Assembly: GCF_019038465.1 (NCBI RefSeq)
Contig: NZ_JAFKRH010000028.1
Span: 1-47,182, forward strand
Source of the DNA: Synechococcus sp. CCY 0621
Lineage (GTDB): Bacteria > Cyanobacteriota > Cyanobacteriia > PCC-6307 > Cyanobiaceae
Reading direction: 5' to 3'
DNA: 47,182 bases
Under the pieces are notes generated by a model that was not told the DNA's origin, made no database searches, and worked only from the letters and a program-made list of their open reading frames with translations. The translations under genes were made by a program, and so were the position numbers. The stretch's first letter is position 1; each line of letters starts with the position of its first letter. This document shows positions 30,637-47,100 of this stretch, in pieces.

Positions 30637-32940
30637 ATGACCATCAGCCCACCAGAGCGTGGGAAAAAGGCGAAGGACATGGTTGACCGGAACCCCGTTC
30701 CCGTCGACTTCGATGTTCTCGGCAAGCCCGGGCACTTCGATCGCTCCCTCGCCAAAGGTCCCAAAACCACCACCTGGGTTTGGAACCTCCACGCCAACGC
30801 TCACGATTTCGACAGCCACACGAGCGATCTTGAAGAGGTCTCCCGGAAGATCTTCAGCGCTCACTTCGGCCATCTGGCCGTCATCTTCATCTGGTTGAGC
30901 GGCGCCTTCTATCACGGAGCCCGCTTCTCCAACTACACCGGCTGGCTGGCCGACCCCCTGCACGTCAAACCCAGTGCCCAGGTGGTCTGGCCGATCTTCG
31001 GCCAGGAAATTCTCAATGGCGATGTGGGTGCCGGCTTCCACGGCATCCAGATCACCTCCGGCCTCTTCCACGTGTGGAGAGCCTGGGGTTTCACCAGTGA
31101 GTTCCAGCTCCTGTGCACCGCCATCGGTGCCCTGGTGATGGCCGGCCTGATGCTCAACGCCGGTGTTTTCCACTACCACAAGGCAGCGCCGAAGCTGGAG
31201 TGGTTCCAGAACGTTGAGTCCATGCTCAACCACCACCTGGCCGGCCTGCTCGGGCTCGGGTCCCTGTCCTGGACAGGCCACCTGCTGCACGTGTCGCTGC
31301 CCACCACCCAGTTGATGGATGCCATCGACGCCGGCAGCCCGCTGGTGTTGAACGGCAAGACCATCGCTTCGGTGGCCGACATCCCGCTCCCCCACGAGTT
31401 TCTCAACCAGGATCTGCTGACCCAGTTGTTCCCCGGCTTCGGCGCGGGGATCTCCGCCTTCTTCACCGGCAACTGGGCCGCCTACAGCGATTTCCTCACC
31501 TTCAAAGGTGGTCTGAATCCTGTGACCGGCAGCCTCTGGATGACCGACATCGCCCATCACCATCTGGCGATCGCGGTGCTGTTCATCGTGGCTGGCCACA
31601 TGTATCGCACCAACTGGGGCATCGGCCACAGCATCAAGGAAATTCTCGAGGGCCAGAAGGGCGATCCCCTGCTGTTCCCCGCGCCCAAAGGTCACGATGG
31701 GCTCTACGAATTCCTCACCACCTCCTGGCACGCCCAGCTGGGTCTGAACCTCGCACTCCTGGGTTCGCTCACGATCATCGTGGCGCACCACATGTATGCG
31801 ATGCCGCCGTATCCCTACATCGGTATCGACTACCCGACCCAGCTGTCGCTGTTCACCCACCACATGTGGATCGGCGGCTTCCTGATCGTCGGAGCCGGTG
31901 CCCACTCGGCCATCGCACTCATCCGCGATTACGACCCGGCCAAGAACATCGACAACGTGCTGGATCGGGTGCTGAAAGCCCGTGATGCCCTGATCAGCCA
32001 CCTCAACTGGGTGTGCATTTTCCTGGGCTTCCACAGCTTCGGCCTCTACATCCACAACGACACCATGAGTGCCCTGGGACGTCCCCAGGACATGTTCAGT
32101 GACACTGCGATCCAGCTGAAGCCCGTCTTCGCGCAATGGATCCAGGGTCTGCACGCCGCTGCCGCCGGCACCACCGCTCCTAATGCGCTGGCTGGTGTGA
32201 GCGAAGTGTTCAACGGCACCATCGTCGCCGTTGGCGGCAAGGTCGCCGCCGCGCCGATCCCCCTGGGAACGGCCGACTTCATGGTCCACCACATCCACGC
32301 CTTCACGATCCACGTCACCGTGCTGATCCTGCTGAAGGGTGTGCTCTACGCGCGCAGCTCCCGCCTCGTCCCCGACAAGGCGAACCTGGGCTTCCGCTTC
32401 CCCTGCGACGGCCCCGGCCGTGGCGGTACCTGTCAGGTGTCGGCCTGGGACCACGTGTTCCTTGGCCTGTTCTGGATGTACAACTCCCTGTCGATCGTCA
32501 TTTTCCACTTCAGCTGGAAGATGCAGAGCGACGTGTGGGGCACCGTCAATGCCGACGGCACCGTCCAGCACATCACCAACGGCAACTTCGCCCAAGGCGC
32601 CATCACCATCAATGGTTGGCTCCGGGACTTCCTGTGGGCCCAGGCCGCCCAGGTGCTGAACAGCTACGGCTCGTCCTCCAGTGCCTACGGTCTGATGTTC
32701 CTGGGTGCCCACTTCGTCTGGGCCTTCAGCCTCATGTTCCTCTTCAGTGGCCGCGGCTACTGGCAGGAACTGATCGAGTCCATCGTCTGGGCTCACAACA
32801 AGCTGAAGGTGGCTCCCGCCATCCAACCGCGGGCGCTTTCCATCACCCAAGGCCGTGCCGTCGGTGTCGCCCACTATCTGCTGGGCGGTATCGCGACAAC
32901 CTGGGCCTTCTTCCTGTCCCGACTCATCGCGGTCGGCTGA
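30637..32940 (+). CDS. psaA: Photosystem I P700 chlorophyll a apoprotein A1
   Basis: This 767-residue core subunit of photosystem I binds P700, the primary acceptors and the Fx cluster in the thylakoid membrane. Hallmarks are the eleven-helix pattern rich in paired histidines and the Fx ligand loop C590-DGPGRGGT-C599 ([18 protein letters not shown]). [14 protein letters not shown] and [14 protein letters not shown] are chlorophyll-binding helices. Length matches PsaA and the QVS after the Fx loop separates it from PsaB. The ATG at 30637 has GAGGA eight bases upstream. It is the first gene of the psaA-psaB operon. Confidence 0.99.
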   Translation: MTISPPERGKKAKDMVDRNPVPVDFDVLGKPGHFDRSLAKGPKTTTWVWNLHANAHDFDSHTSDLEEVSRKIFSAHFGHLAVIFIWLSGAFYHGARFSNYTGWLADPLHVKPSAQVVWPIFGQEILNGDVGAGFHGIQITSGLFHVWRAWGFTSEFQLLCTAIGALVMAGLMLNAGVFHYHKAAPKLEWFQNVESMLNHHLAGLLGLGSLSWTGHLLHVSLPTTQLMDAIDAGSPLVLNGKTIASVADIPLPHEFLNQDLLTQLFPGFGAGISAFFTGNWAAYSDFLTFKGGLNPVTGSLWMTDIAHHHLAIAVLFIVAGHMYRTNWGIGHSIKEILEGQKGDPLLFPAPKGHDGLYEFLTTSWHAQLGLNLALLGSLTIIVAHHMYAMPPYPYIGIDYPTQLSLFTHHMWIGGFLIVGAGAHSAIALIRDYDPAKNIDNVLDRVLKARDALISHLNWVCIFLGFHSFGLYIHNDTMSALGRPQDMFSDTAIQLKPVFAQWIQGLHAAAAGTTAPNALAGVSEVFNGTIVAVGGKVAAAPIPLGTADFMVHHIHAFTIHVTVLILLKGVLYARSSRLVPDKANLGFRFPCDGPGRGGTCQVSAWDHVFLGLFWMYNSLSIVIFHFSWKMQSDVWGTVNADGTVQHITNGNFAQGAITINGWLRDFLWAQAAQVLNSYGSSSSAYGLMFLGAHFVWAFSLMFLFSGRGYWQELIESIVWAHNKLKVAPAIQPRALSITQGRAVGVAHYLLGGIATTWAFFLSRLIAVG

Positions 32941-32960
32941 CCTCCACCTGACCTTTCCCA

Positions 32961-35189
32961 ATGGCAACGAAATTTCCTTCGTTCAGCCGGGGTCTGGCAC
33001 AGGACCCGACAACCCGCCGTATCTGGTACGGCATCGCCACGGCTCACGACTTCGAGAGCCATGACGGAATGACGGAGGAGCGGCTTTACCAAAAGCTGTT
33101 CTCCACCCACTTCGGTCACCTGGCGATCATCGGCCTCTGGGTTTCGGGCAACCTGTTCCATATCGCCTGGCAGGGCAACTTCGAGCAGTGGGTCGCCGAT
33201 CCGCTGCATGTACGTCCCATCGCTCACGCGATCTGGGATCCCCACTTCGGGCAGGGCGCCATCGACGCCTTCACCCAGGCGGGCGCTTCCTCCCCGGTGA
33301 ACATCGCCTATTCCGGTCTGTACCACTGGTGGTACACGATCGGCATGACGACCAACATGGAGCTCTACCAGGGTTCCATCTTCATGCTGATCCTCTCGGC
33401 ATGGGCCCTGTTCGCTGGCTGGCTCCATCTCCAGCCCAAGTTCCTGCCTTCCCTGGCCTGGTTCAAGAACGCTGAATCGCGGCTCAACCATCACCTGGCT
33501 GTGCTGTTCGGCTTCAGTTCCATCGCCTGGACCGGTCACCTGGTCCACGTCGCCATCCCCGAATCCAGGGGACAGCACGTCGGGTGGGACAACTTCCTGT
33601 CGGTCTCGCCTCACCCTGCCGGTCTGGCTCCGTTCTTCACCGGTAACTGGGGCGTCTATGCCCAGAACCCCGACACCGCCAATCAGGTGTTCGGTACGTC
33701 GGATGGAGCAGGCACCGCGATCCTCACCTTCCTGGGTGGTTTCCACCCCCAGACCGAAGCCCTGTGGCTCACGGACATTGCCCACCACCATCTGGCCATC
33801 GGCTGCATCTTCGTGATCGCCGGCCACATGTACCGGACCAACTTCGGTATCGGCCACTCGATCCGCGAGATCCTGGAAGCCCACAACCCGCCGAAGGGCA
33901 CTCCCTTTGGTGGAGCCTTGGGCGCAGGCCACAAGGGCCTCTACGACACCATCAACAACTCCCTGCACTTCCAGCTGGGTCTTGCCCTGGCGTCGTTGGG
34001 AGTTGTGACCAGCCTGGTGGCGCAGCACATGTACGCGCTGCCGTCCTACGCGTTCATCGCCAAGGACTACACCACCCAGGCGGCGCTCTACACGCACCAC
34101 CAGTACATCGCCATCTTCCTGATGTGCGGTGCCTTCGCCCACGGTGCGATCTTCTTCATCCGCGACTACGACCCGGAAGCCAACAAGAACAACGTTCTTG
34201 CCCGGATGCTTGAGCACAAGGAAGCCATCATCAGCCATCTCAGCTGGGTTTCCCTGTTCCTCGGCTTCCACACCCTGGGTCTCTACGTCCACAACGACGT
34301 GGTGGTCGCCTTCGGTACCCCCGAGAAGCAGATCCTGGTGGAGCCTGTCTTCGCCCAGTTCGTTCAAGCCGCCAGTGGCAAAGCCCTGTACGGCATGGAT
34401 GTGCTGCTGGCCAATTCGGACAGCATCGCCTCGACAGCGTGGCCCAACAACGGCGCCGTCTGGCTGCCGGGTTGGCTGGATGCCATCAATGCAGGCAACA
34501 ACTCCCTGTTCCTGCAGATCGGCCCTGGTGACTTCCTGGTCCACCACGCCATCGCCCTGGGTCTGCACACCACGACCCTGATCCTGGTGAAGGGTGCCCT
34601 GGATGCCCGCGGTTCCAAGCTGATGCCCGACAAGAAGGACTTCGGCTACTCCTTCCCCTGCGACGGCCCCGGCCGTGGCGGCACCTGCGACATCTCGGCC
34701 TGGGACGCCTTCTATCTGGCTGTCTTCTGGGCCCTGAACACCGTGGGTTGGGTCACCTTCTACTGGCACTGGAAGCACCTCGCCATCTGGCAGGGCAACG
34801 TGGCCCAGTTCAACGAATCCAGCACCTATCTCATGGGCTGGTTCCGCGACTACCTGTGGCTCAACAGCTCCCAGCTGATCAACGGGTACAACCCGATGGG
34901 ATCCAACAACCTTGCCGTCTGGGCCTGGATGTTCCTCTTCGGTCACCTGGTGTGGGCCACCGGGTTCATGTTCCTGATCTCCTGGCGGGGTTACTGGCAG
35001 GAGTTGATCGAAACCATCGTCTGGGCGCATCAGCGCACGCCTCTCGCCAACCTGGTGGGCTGGCGCGACAAGCCCGTCGCCCTCTCGATCGTTCAGGCCC
35101 GCGTCGTGGGTCTCGCCCACTTCACGATCGGCTACATCCTCACGTACGCGGCCTTCCTGATCGCGTCCACGTCAGGCAAGTTCGGCTGA
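32961..35189 (+). CDS. psaB: Photosystem I P700 chlorophyll a apoprotein A2
   Basis: This 742-residue partner of PsaA supplies the other two Fx ligands, C567 and C576 in [18 protein letters not shown]. It starts [20 protein letters not shown] as in other cyanobacteria, and has the histidine-rich helices [14 protein letters not shown] and [16 protein letters not shown]. It starts 20 bases after psaA with no purine-rich ribosome-binding site in the spacer, so it may depend on translation of psaA. A strong intrinsic terminator follows at 35247. Confidence 0.99.
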   Translation: MATKFPSFSRGLAQDPTTRRIWYGIATAHDFESHDGMTEERLYQKLFSTHFGHLAIIGLWVSGNLFHIAWQGNFEQWVADPLHVRPIAHAIWDPHFGQGAIDAFTQAGASSPVNIAYSGLYHWWYTIGMTTNMELYQGSIFMLILSAWALFAGWLHLQPKFLPSLAWFKNAESRLNHHLAVLFGFSSIAWTGHLVHVAIPESRGQHVGWDNFLSVSPHPAGLAPFFTGNWGVYAQNPDTANQVFGTSDGAGTAILTFLGGFHPQTEALWLTDIAHHHLAIGCIFVIAGHMYRTNFGIGHSIREILEAHNPPKGTPFGGALGAGHKGLYDTINNSLHFQLGLALASLGVVTSLVAQHMYALPSYAFIAKDYTTQAALYTHHQYIAIFLMCGAFAHGAIFFIRDYDPEANKNNVLARMLEHKEAIISHLSWVSLFLGFHTLGLYVHNDVVVAFGTPEKQILVEPVFAQFVQAASGKALYGMDVLLANSDSIASTAWPNNGAVWLPGWLDAINAGNNSLFLQIGPGDFLVHHAIALGLHTTTLILVKGALDARGSKLMPDKKDFGYSFPCDGPGRGGTCDISAWDAFYLAVFWALNTVGWVTFYWHWKHLAIWQGNVAQFNESSTYLMGWFRDYLWLNSSQLINGYNPMGSNNLAVWAWMFLFGHLVWATGFMFLISWRGYWQELIETIVWAHQRTPLANLVGWRDKPVALSIVQARVVGLAHFTIGYILTYAAFLIASTSGKFG

Positions 35190-35246
35190 GCCTCCGGCTC
35201 CCGAGCACCGTTCACGCCCCTTCTCGAGTCTTCGAGGGACCCCCTG

Positions 35247-35272
35247 CCCCCGGTCACCACCGGGGGTTTTTT
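35247..35272 (+). terminator. Intrinsic terminator of psaAB
   Basis: CCCCCGGT (35247-35254) and ACCGGGGG (35259-35266) form a perfect 8-bp stem with the four-base loop CACC, followed by six T (35267-35272). This is a textbook Rho-independent terminator 57 bases after the psaB stop. Confidence 0.93.
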
Positions 35273-35554
35273 ATGGCCATGGGGTCCTGGGTGCTGCCTG
35301 TGCGTGTCGGCATCCATACGCTTGGCAGCGACGGTGTTTCTGCCCACCTGGATGGTGGACCCCCTCCTGGTCACTCCCAGCCGTCGGTCGCCTGGGTGCT
35401 CCGATTCATGTCCACCACCACCCACGTCGCCCTGAATACGTCGACAGGTGACGGGGCCGTGGATCACCCCCCACCTCTTCAACACCTATTTGCCCGGGCT
35501 TAACCTGGCATGAGGGCATAGCTGTCAGATTTAAGGTGAATGCAGCTTATTTAA
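35273..35554. other. Intergenic region before the giant phosphoesterase genes
   Basis: No gene is supported here. A minus-strand reading frame at 35132-35485 runs through the terminator and into psaB and looks accidental. A ten-base word, CCTGGGTGCT, occurs twice (near 35287 and 35393). The last 80 bases become AT-rich and contain a Pho-box-like element and the start of the 1809-residue protein gene. Confidence 0.5.
35477..35506 (+). promoter_or_regulatory. Pho-box-like direct repeat (candidate PhoB/SphR site)
   Basis: Three 8-base units follow each other with 3-base spacers: CTTCAACA (35477-35484), ATTTGCCC (35488-35495) and CTTAACCT (35499-35506). The cyanobacterial Pho box consists of 8-base repeats of the form YTTAAYYW spaced by three. 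The third unit fits perfectly, the first 6 of 8, the second only about half. It lies 48 bases before the ATG of a multidomain phosphoesterase gene, which fits phosphate control. The -10 downstream is weak (CATAGC at 35517). Confidence 0.4.
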
Positions 35555-40984
<5,430 letters not shown>

Positions 40985-40997
40985 GTGTTTCCTGTAG

Positions 40998-41024
40998 GCC
41001 GATTCCCCTTCTCAGGGGATCGGC
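40998..41024 (+). terminator. Terminator-like hairpin after the 1809-residue protein gene
   Basis: GCCGAT-T-CCCC (40998-41008) pairs with GGGG-ATCGGC (41015-41024) across a six-base loop. The stem is ten pairs with one bulged T. Only TTGCTC follows, with no T-run, so it may be a weak terminator or a processing/stability hairpin between two cotranscribed genes. Confidence 0.5.
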
Positions 41025-41107
41025 TTGCTCTGGCTTCAAGGCGAAGTCCCTGAGTTTTATCCGTAGCTTTTCCCGCCTCTTTCTTCACCAGCACCCCCAT
41101 CCGGACC

Positions 41108-44100
41108 ATGCCAGCGCTTTTCACAGGCCTCTACACCCAGAGCTTTGACGCCCTGGCGGCCTCCGGAACCGGGAACAGCTGGTCCAATGATGTGACCTTG
41201 CCGGGCTGGCACCTCTTCCGCCAGCCGGCGGCGGCACCGGTCGCCCTTGCCACCTACAACGCCGACAGTGGCTCCGGCAACTCCGGTGCCTTCGTGAGTT
41301 ACGGGTCGAGCGCCAGCAGCGACCGTGCCCTGGGGGGGCTCGGTTCCGGTGGTGCCTATTTCGGGTCGCCCTCCGGCGGTTCGGTGGCCGGCTGGTTCGC
41401 CCTGGCCCTGTCGAACGCCAGCGGGTCCGCCATCGGCCGGCTGGATCTCTCCTTCAGCGGCGAGCAGTGGCGCAACGGCGGCAACGCGAGTGCCCAGACC
41501 ATGGAACTGCAGTGGGGCTTCGGCGCCAGCTTCGAGCAGGTGAGCACCTGGGCCACGCCAGGCGGCGGTTTCAACTGGACCTCGCCAGTGACCGGGACCA
41601 CGGCGGGCGCGGTCGATGGCAACGGCGCCGGGCGGGTGAGTGCGTTGGGCGGCAGCCTCGATCTCTCGGCCAGCCCCTGGGCGGCTGATGCCACCCTCTG
41701 GCTGCGCTGGGTGGAGACCAACGATGCCGGTAATGACCACGGGCTTGCTATCGACGATCTGAGCATTTCGCTGACTCAGATGCCTGTGCTGACTGAGGTG
41801 TCGATCCAGGCCATCGACGCGGTGGCGAGCGAATCCGGCGACGGGGCCAGTGTGCGGATCAGTCGCACCGGCTCGACGCTGGCTGCCCTGGAGGTGCCGA
41901 TCAGCCTGGTCATTGGTGCGGGGCTCGCCGAGGCCAACGACCTCTCCAGCCCCCTGCCCGGTTCCGTTGTGATCCCCGCTGGGGCCAGCAGCGTGGATCT
42001 GGCGATCGAGTTTCTCGACGATGCCCTCGATGAAGGAAACGAAACCCTGGTCGTGGAGCTGACGGCTCCGACCGGTCACGCGATCGCCAGCGGAGCCGGC
42101 AGTGCGGCCATCAGCATCAGCGACAACGACCGCATCAGCCTGATCTCCGCCGTGCAGGGCAGCGGCACCACCAGCCCGCTGGTCGCCCAGAGCGTCACCC
42201 TGCGGGCCGTGGTCGTGGCCGACTTCCAGGCTTCGGCCGAGCTGGGCGGATTCTTTCTGCAGGAGGAGACGGCGGATTGGGATACCAGCGGCCTCACCTC
42301 CGAGGGGCTGTATGTGGCCTACCCGCTCACGGGCACCAACGTCGATGCGGTGATCGGTGATCGGGTGCTGCTCACCGGCACGGTGGCCGAGCGCTTCGGG
42401 CAGACGGTGATCAGCACCGTCAGTGCCCTGACGGTGGAAGCACAGGGCCGCCTCGGCGACACGCAGCGGGTCGACATTGCCGACCTCCTGGCCCAGCGCA
42501 GCAGCGCCCTCGATCTGGAGCCCTATGAGGGCATGTGGGTGCGCTTCCCGGAGACTCTCAGCGTCAACGGACTCTTCGGCCAGTTCCGCTTCGGTGAGGT
42601 GGAGCTCAGTGCCGGCGGTCTGCCGCTCCAGCCCACCAACGTGATGGCGCCGGGACCGGCGGCCTTTGCGGCCGAGCAGGCCACCGCCCGCCGCGAGCTG
42701 GTGCTCGATGACGGCAGCAACAGCGCCTACCGGCCCGCGGCTGCGGCCACCCCGGCGGCGCCCGTGCGCGACCAGCTGCTGCGCCGCGGCGACACCATCA
42801 CCGATGTGGAGGGGGTGCTCGGGTTCGACTTCGGCAAGTACCGGCTGCAGCCCACGGCGCCCCTCAGCTTCGAGGCCGGCAACCCCCGTCCGCCGGCACC
42901 GGCGCCGGCCGGGGCGGGGCAGCTGCGCCTGGCCAGCTTCAACGTGCTCAACACCTTCACTACCCTCAACGCCGGCGGCGCCCTCACGGACACCGGTCTG
43001 GCCCCCCGCGGGGCCAACACGCCCGAGGAGCTGGAGCGCCAGCTCACCAAGCTCACCGCCGCGCTGGTCGGCCTCAGGGCCGATGTGATCGGCCTGATGG
43101 AGCTGGAGAACGACGCCGACGACGCCACCCTGGCCGCGATCGTGGCGCGGCTGAACGCGGCCCAGCCCGGTGGCTCAGGGCGCCTGTACAGCTTCGTGCC
43201 CACCGGCCTGATCGGCAGCGACGCCATCAAGGTGGGCCTGATCTACGACAGCCGGGCGGTGGCCCCCACCGGTCCGGCCCAGGTGCTGGACACCGCCAGT
43301 TTCACCGACCCCCTCGCCACCGGCAGTCCGCTCAACCGGCCGGCCCTGGCCCAGGGCTTCCGGGAACTGGCCAGCGGCGAAGTTCTCAATGTGGTCGTCA
43401 ACCACCTCAAGTCGAAGGGCAGCGGCGGTGCCGCCGGCCTCGACCTGGATCAGCAGGATGGCCAGTCGGCCTTCAATGCCACCCGTACCGCCGCCGCCAA
43501 TGAACTGGTGCGCTGGATCGGCACCGACCCCACCGGCAACGGTGACAGTGACTGGGTGGTGCTGGGCGACATCAATGCCTACGCCAAGGAGGACCCGATC
43601 CGGGTGCTGGAAGCGGCGGGCTTCCGCAACGCCCTGCCCACCTTCACGGCCGAGCCCCCCTCGAGCTACGCCTTCTTCAACCCGGTCGACATGAGCGGGG
43701 CGCTGGATCACATGCTGATCTCACCCTCCCTGGTCAGCCAGGCCGTGGCCGCCTCCGACTGGAGCATCAACGCCGCCGAGGGCGCCTTCCGCGACTACAA
43801 CCTCGACACCAACAGCAACGGCAATGCGGCGTCCCGCGATTTCTTCGCGCCCGATCCCTACCGCACCTCCGACCACGACCCCCTGCTGCTGGACCTGGAT
43901 CTGGGCCGGGCGCTGCCCGCCGGACTCGCCTTCTCCCACGGCGTTGCCTCCGGCGATCCCTACGCCGATTCGGTGATCCTCTGGACCCGGATCACACCGC
44001 CCGCCGGTTTCGCCGGACTGGTGGACGTGCAGTGGGAGGTGTCCCGCAGCGCCGGTTTCGAGGCCGGTTCGATCGTCGACAGCGGTGTGTTCACCACCAG

Positions 44101-47100
44101 CGTCGCCCGCGACTGGACCGTCAAGGTGGAGGCTGACGGCCTCAATGCCGACACCGTTTACCACTACCGCTTCCGCGCCGGAGCGGCGCAGTCGATGGTG
44201 GGGCAGACCAAGACCTTGCCGGTGGGCAGCGGCCCGGTGCGGCTGGCGGTGTTCTCCTGCGCCAACTTCACCGCCGCCGAGGAATTCCTCGCCTATGGCC
44301 GGGCCGCCGCCGTCCATGCGGTGAACCCCTACGACGCCCTGGTGCATGTGGGCGATTACATCTACGAGTACGGCCCGGGTGGCTTCGATGAGGCGGAGGA
44401 CGCCGCCGGCGACCGTGGCTTCCTGCCCGAGCGCGAGATCGTCAGCCTCGACGACTACCGGCTCCGTTATGCCCAGTACCACACCGATGTCAATCTGCAG
44501 GCCCTGCGGGCGGCGGCGCCACTGATCGCCATCTGGGACGACCACGAGACCGCCAACGACAGCTGGGCCGGTGGCGCCCAGAACCACCAGAGCGCCAGCG
44601 AGGGCGACTGGATCGCCCGGCGCGACGCCGCCCTGAAGGCCTACCACGAGTGGCTGCCGATCAGGGAGCCCGGCCTGCGCCAGAGCGGGGACGGCGCCAC
44701 CGCCCTCACTCCGCTCACCCAGGGCTACCGCTCCTTCGATTTCGGCGACGTGCTGGCGCTGCACATCCTCGAAACCCGTCTCACCGCCCGCGATGAGCAG
44801 CTGGAGTACCCCGATGCCGCCGCCGTGCAGGCCCGCATCGGCGCGATCCTCGCCGACCCGGCCCAGCTGGCGGCCTATGCGAGCCAGCTGGGGCTGACCC
44901 CTCCTTCCTCCCCGGGAGCGGTCCCGGGCTTTGCCGCCGCCCTGGCACCCCTGGTCACCCAGCAGCTGGTGCTGGCCACCGTGCAGCAGGCCTGGGGTGA
45001 CCCCAGCCGCGACCTGCTCGGCGACACCCAGATGGCCTGGCTGCAGCAACGCATGGCCGGCTCCAGCGCCGCCTGGCAGGTGCTGGGCCAGCAGGTGCTG
45101 ATGCAGTCGATGGCGGTGCCGGCGGAGCTGCTGCTGGATGCCGGCAACCCCGCCCTGCTCGACAAGTACGCCGCCCCGCTGCAGAAGCTCGCCACCGGGA
45201 CCCCGTTCGATCAGCTGTCTGCGGCAGAGAAAGCCCTGTTCGCCGAAGCCGGCAAGATCCCCTACAACCTCGACGCCTGGGATGGCTACGGGGTGGAGCG
45301 GGAAACGATCCTGCAGAGCGCCCTGGCCCTGGGCAAGCGGCTGATCAGCCTGGCTGGCGACACCCACAACGCCTGGGCCGGCGTGCTGGACACGATGACC
45401 GCGGGCACCGGCCCCGCCGGCAGCCTGGCCGGCCTGGAGTTCGCCACCCCCGGGGTCACCTCGCCCGGGCTGGAGAAGTATCTCCCCGGCGCCGATGCCT
45501 ACATCCGGGCGAACTACCCCGCCGTCGACGGCCTCGACGGTCTGTTCATGGGCTACATCAGCGGACTGGCCTACGCCGATGTGAACCGGCGCGGCTTCCT
45601 CGATCTCACCGTCAGCACCGATCGCGTCGACGGCGCGTTCCACCTGCTCTCCGGCACCGACCCGATCACCGCCCAGCCCGCCTGGGCCATCGAGACGGTG
45701 ACCGGTTCGGCCGACTTCAAGCTGGCGCTGACATCCGAGCAGGGCGGGCCGATCCTCTGGCAACCAGGCTGGAAGGAACTGGATCTGGTCTTCGGCGCGG
45801 CGGTGGATAACGGTGGCAACGTCACCCTGCTCGATCCGGCCGCCTACGGGGCCGTGCCCGAGCAGGGCATCCAGCTCGCCAACGTGACGGTGATCGGTTC
45901 AGAGGCGCCGGACAGCGTCTACGTCGGCGTGGGCTCCCGCATCGAGGGCCGGGGCGGCAGCGACCAGTTCTTCAACAGCGACAGCCTGGGCGGCAACGTT
46001 CTGGTGGGCGGCAGGGGAGCCGACCAGTTCTTCCTGAGCCAGGCCAAGGACGTCGTCATCGGCGGCAGCCTGGTCGACCCCTCCAGGACGCCTGGCCTGG
46101 CGCCGGCCACGGCCCTGGCGGACAACGAGGCCGATCAGTTCCTGATCGACAGCTCCGTCGCCGCGGCGACAGCCGAGCCGCTGCAGATCAGGGACTTCGA
46201 AGTGGGCAAGGATCTGGCCTTGATCGATGGGATTCAGGTTCAAGGCAGCTGGGCGCAGATCAAACAAGCTTTTGCTGCTGCCGGCATCCAGGCCAATGCG
46301 GCGCCGGAGCTGGCCACGCCATCGGCCCCTCCGGGCCTCACCGTGATTCCCGGTGTCCAGGTGCTTCAGAACCTCGGGGCCTTCGGCCTGGATGCCGACG
46401 GCGACAGTCTGCGGCTGGTCGTCCTGGAGGGCCCGCCGTGGATCCGCGCCGACCACAGAACCCTCAGCATCACCGCTCCCGCCGGCTTGGGCCCCGCCGA
46501 CCTGGCCAGCCTCAATCTGCGGCTGGGGTTCTTCGATGGACAGGCGGTCACCGCCTTTACGCCGACGCTGACGATCGGCGCCATTCCTCCCTCCGAACCT
46601 GGGAATCCGGTCGTTGTGGTCATCACCCCCGGGGGCGACAGCCAAGTGGTTGCCGTCAACATCACCGGTGGCACGTTCCAGGCTGATCGGCCCTTCCAGG
46701 TGGTGCCAACCATCTCCCCACTGGATCCTGAGGATCAGAGCGCCATTGATTTCGGCATCGATCTCGATCCCGGTCTGGCCCAGGCGACGGTCAGCTTCGA
46801 GCTCGCCGCCCTCACCGTTGGAGCCCCCTTCAACGACACACCAACCAGCCGCTGGACGGCCTCCTCCACCAACCCCGCCACCGGCGCGATGGCGCCGTTG
46901 ACCTACGACCCACGTCAGGGCGGCGGCGCCCGTTTCTATGACCTTGACGCCGATGGTGCCGCGGAGTTTCTGCACCTCTCCTTGCGCGATGGCGGCGCTG
47001 GCGATCAGGGGGCGGCGGCGGATGGCGAGATCCTGCAGTCGATCACGGCGGGGACAGTGGATCTCAACCCCGTCTTTGATCGGGTTGATCCACTCACCCT

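Noticed and set aside
30388-35120. Minus-strand frames of 859 and 748 codons opposite psaA and psaB
   Set aside because: They are shadows of the conserved photosystem genes and would include the psaA leader; no family resemblance.
35132-35485. A 117-codon minus-strand frame downstream of psaB
   Set aside because: It runs through a perfect intrinsic terminator and into psaB; no ribosome-binding site or family match.
40985-41107. A possible second Pho box before the nuclease-PhoD gene
   Set aside because: Only isolated partial matches (for example TTTTATCC) occur, without correctly spaced repeats.
43721-45763. A 680-codon minus-strand frame opposite the PhoD region
   Set aside because: The plus-strand frame has intact catalytic motifs of two enzymes; the antisense frame has none.
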